From Bacteroidales bacterium (GTDB lineage Bacteria > Bacteroidota > Bacteroidia > Bacteroidales > UBA932), in assembly GCA_017544005.1 (NCBI GenBank), contig JAFYEZ010000020.1, positions 1 to 48,229 of the forward strand: DNA of 48,229 nucleotides, read 5' to 3'. Below are positions 46,652 to 48,229 of this stretch, one piece after another. The translations under genes were made by a program, and so were the position numbers. Every line of letters starts with the position of its first letter. Position 1 is the first letter of the stretch. Below the pieces are notes generated by a model. The model saw nothing but the letters and a program-made list of their open reading frames with translations. It made no database searches and was not told the DNA's origin.

Positions 46652-47116
46652 TTGACCCTGATAGCCATGACAAGTTGTGGAAATAGCCCTAAACAGGACG
46701 GAGATCTCCATAATCCCGAGAATATGCAACGCGTACGCGATTTCCTGAAAAAGACAGGTGTTTACTTTCTGGCCACTGAGGACGGTGACCAGCCCCAGGT
46801 GCGGCCCTTCGGCACCGCCGAAATTTTCGAAGGCAAACTCTACATCCAAACCGGACACGTCAAGAACGTCGCCAAACAGATTGCCGCCAATCCCAAGGCA
46901 GCCATCTGCGCGTTTGACGGTTCGGAATGGCTGAGAATCACGGCTACGCTGGTGGAAGATCCCAGAGTGGAGATCAAGAAGGCCATGCTGGACGCCTATC
47001 CGGATCTGCGCGCCATGTACGATGAGAACGACGGGAACACCGCCGTCTATTACCTGAAAGACGCAAAGGCTACCATCAGCGCCTTTACGCACGCGCCGAT
47101 CGAGATTGACTTCTAA
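46652..47116 (+). CDS. Pyridoxamine 5'-phosphate oxidase-like flavin split-barrel protein (N-terminus probably frameshifted)
   Basis: This is a split beta-barrel flavin-binding protein, about 154 aa. Family text is GVYFLATEDGDQPQVRPFGTAEIFEGKLYIQTGHVKNVAKQIAANPKAAICAFDGSEWLRITATLVED. The N-terminal part reads TLIAMTSCGN, which looks like the end of a lipoprotein signal with lipobox. In another frame just upstream, an ATG at 46629 begins MKKIVFF before a stop. One extra T in the run at 46647-46650 would join them into one lipoprotein signal peptide. As given, the start would be the TTG at 46652 or the ATG at 46667. The substrate is unknown. It overlaps the next gene by 11 bases. Confidence 0.72.
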   Translation: MTLIAMTSCGNSPKQDGDLHNPENMQRVRDFLKKTGVYFLATEDGDQPQVRPFGTAEIFEGKLYIQTGHVKNVAKQIAANPKAAICAFDGSEWLRITATLVEDPRVEIKKAMLDAYPDLRAMYDENDGNTAVYYLKDAKATISAFTHAPIEIDF

Positions 47117-48089
47117 GTCCGACAATACGCGCACCCTGCTCCTGCTTCACCTGGCGGTCTTTCTGGCCGGGTGGACGGGGATTTTTGGCAGGTTGATCTC
47201 CCTCAGCGGGCTTCCGCTGGTCTGGTACCGGATTGCCGTGAGTGTCGTTACGCTGACGGCCGTGCTGCTCATTTTGCGGAGGCTTCACCTGCCCAAGGCC
47301 CGGCATCTCTGGCGGATTTGCGGATGCGGTTTCGTGTTGGCCATCCACTGGGTGGCGTTTTATGCCAGTATCCAGGCCTCCAACGTCTCGGTGGGTGTGG
47401 CCTGCATTGCCACGACCAGTTTCTTTACCGCCTTCCTGAATCTCTTTTTCAATCGGAAGGAGGCCTCCTGGAAGGAGTTTCTAATCAGTTTCGTCTCCAT
47501 TGTGGGCGTGCTGCTGATCTTCAGCCTGGATGTGCGTTATAGGGTAGGTATCGCGCTGGGGCTGCTCTGCGCTTTTGCCTATGCAGTTTTTGCCCTTATG
47601 CACATCAGGACGGCTGAATATACCGGAGAGGACAGTGCAACCATGCTCTTGTATGAGCTCTTGGGCGGATTTCTCTTTTTGACATTGTGTTTACCCATTA
47701 TGCACGGCCTGCGGCCCGAGGCTGCGATTCTTCCCACCCGGCCGGACCTCATCTGGCTGGTTTTGCTCGGCTCCGTCTTCACCATTCTCCCGTTCCTGCT
47801 GCAGCTCCACGCACTCAGGCGCCTTTCGGCTTTCACGGTCAACCTGGCCTACAATCTGGAGCCGGTGTACAGCATCGCCTTTGCCGCCCTTCTATTCGGG
47901 GAGATTCGGGAACTCAGCGGATCTTTCTGGGTGGGAATCTCGCTGGTTGCCATTGCGGTCGTCATCCAGACGCTTCGTGTCAGGACCGCAAGTCTCTGTC
48001 CGGAGCGCCCGGCGCGGAGGGAAGAGTCTTGCAGTGGAGCTGCCATAAGTGGAGTTCGGAGGGGCGCGGCAGTGCCCCGGAGGACGTAA
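47106..48089 (+). CDS. EamA/DMT-superfamily permease
   Basis: This is a ten-helix inner-membrane transporter of small metabolites, 327 aa, with the EamA duplication: two groups of five hydrophobic segments (first GIFGRLISLSGLPLVWYRIAVSVVTLTAVLLI, second half GLLCAFAYAVFALMHIRT ... LSAFTVNLAYNLEPVYSIAFAALLFGE, the classic NLEPV motif). The start is a TTG at 47106 with an 11-base overlap with the preceding gene; no suitable ATG lies near the N-terminus. The last 31 residues after the tenth helix are Arg-, Pro- and Ser-rich (CPERPARREESCSGAAIS) and unlike a normal EamA tail, as if the native stop were lost. The substrate is unknown. Confidence 0.85.
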   Translation: MTSKSDNTRTLLLLHLAVFLAGWTGIFGRLISLSGLPLVWYRIAVSVVTLTAVLLILRRLHLPKARHLWRICGCGFVLAIHWVAFYASIQASNVSVGVACIATTSFFTAFLNLFFNRKEASWKEFLISFVSIVGVLLIFSLDVRYRVGIALGLLCAFAYAVFALMHIRTAEYTGEDSATMLLYELLGGFLFLTLCLPIMHGLRPEAAILPTRPDLIWLVLLGSVFTILPFLLQLHALRRLSAFTVNLAYNLEPVYSIAFAALLFGEIRELSGSFWVGISLVAIAVVIQTLRVRTASLCPERPARREESCSGAAISGVRRGAAVPRRT

Positions 48090-48229
48090 CCAAGCCTTTT
48101 GAACGGAGCTTTAGCGAAACGAACTGGCTTTGACCGCTTTCCATATCGGCCCGAAGGCAATATCGGCATAAAAGCTTATTCTTTGTTTCGTTTTTCCTTA
48201 TTGTAGCCATCTCGGGGGCGTTTTACCCC
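48090..48229 (+). other. Downstream tail with no convincing gene
   Basis: I see no gene with a family signature here. A 76-codon minus-strand frame (47980-48210) overlaps it and the end of the transporter gene, but has no recognisable motif. The octamer ATATCGGC occurs twice close together. The stretch turns more AT-rich than the coding part before it. Confidence 0.5.

Noticed and set aside
46640-46656. Programmed -1 frameshift at the T-rich run in the flavin split-barrel gene
   Set aside because: The sequence is not a proper X-XXY-YYZ slippery heptamer and no stimulatory structure is evident; an indel in the T run is simpler.
1-48229. tRNA, rRNA, insertion sequence or prophage genes
   Set aside because: I looked for tRNA-like cloverleaf ends, transposase or integrase motifs and phage genes, and found none that I could support.

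Overview
The window reads as a dense chromosomal segment of a GC-rich (roughly 55-60%), anaerobic member of the Bacteroidales. The main evidence is the repeated Bacteroidetes -7 promoter element TAnnTTTG just upstream of most transcription units, the general lack of Shine-Dalgarno sequences, a type III glutamine synthetase, DUF3857/transglutaminase proteins, a DUF4923 protein, a TonB-dependent receptor, and anaerobic enzymes (flavodiiron protein, 2-oxoacid:ferredoxin oxidoreductase). The genus cannot be fixed from the sequence alone. I saw no rRNA, tRNA, CRISPR array, insertion sequence or prophage gene.

Layout. 1-4.6 kb: end of a polyamine ABC transporter operon (potA-potB-potC-potD) followed by a short-chain dehydrogenase. 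4.6-6.5 kb: divergent HAD phosphatase (-) and flavodiiron protein (+). 6.6-8.5 kb: divergent DUF4923 exported protein (-) and CobW-type metal GTPase with an Asp/His-rich metal-binding insert (+). 8.5-11.2 kb: a coupled minus-strand operon of omega-amidase/nitrilase, HD hydrolase and an archaeal-type short S-adenosylhomocysteinase. 11.2-15.3 kb: guanine-deaminase-like enzyme, lysophospholipase-like hydrolase and a large MscK-like channel. 15.4-20.1 kb: minus-strand glnN (GSIII)-ridA-dcp. 20.1-22.3 kb: small MscS channel and AI-2E/PerM-type permease. 22.3-25.3 kb: mutY (-) and a TonB receptor (+). 25.3-33.1 kb: a tightly packed five-gene minus-strand operon (two DUF3857/transglutaminase-like exported proteins, a Kef-type antiporter, an LEA-like exported protein and an arginine deiminase family enzyme).

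33.1-39.2 kb is the most unusual region. It holds an outer-membrane phospholipase A and, upstream of it on the same strand, a four-gene operon of an exported repeat protein, a condensation-domain-like acyltransferase, an acyl-adenylating ligase and a stand-alone acyl carrier protein. A membrane-anchored LytTR regulator is divergently transcribed from it. This looks like a stand-alone acyl activation, carrier and transfer module whose product I cannot name.

39.3-45.1 kb: an operon for branched-chain amino acid fermentation (butyrate kinase, branched-chain aminotransferase, small TPR protein, four-subunit 2-oxoacid:ferredoxin oxidoreductase) with one exported hypothetical protein, ending at a strong terminator. 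45.1-48.2 kb: Hsp20 behind a structured leader, a DUF542/hemerythrin/LuxR fusion regulator, a flavin split-barrel protein whose lipoprotein signal appears to be frameshifted, an EamA transporter, and a 140-base tail with no convincing gene.

Intergenic space is minimal. Convergent genes often abut or overlap, and several -7 boxes lie so close to the start codon that the mRNAs should be leaderless or nearly so. Only the longest gap, about 170 bases before hsp20, shows complex structure.
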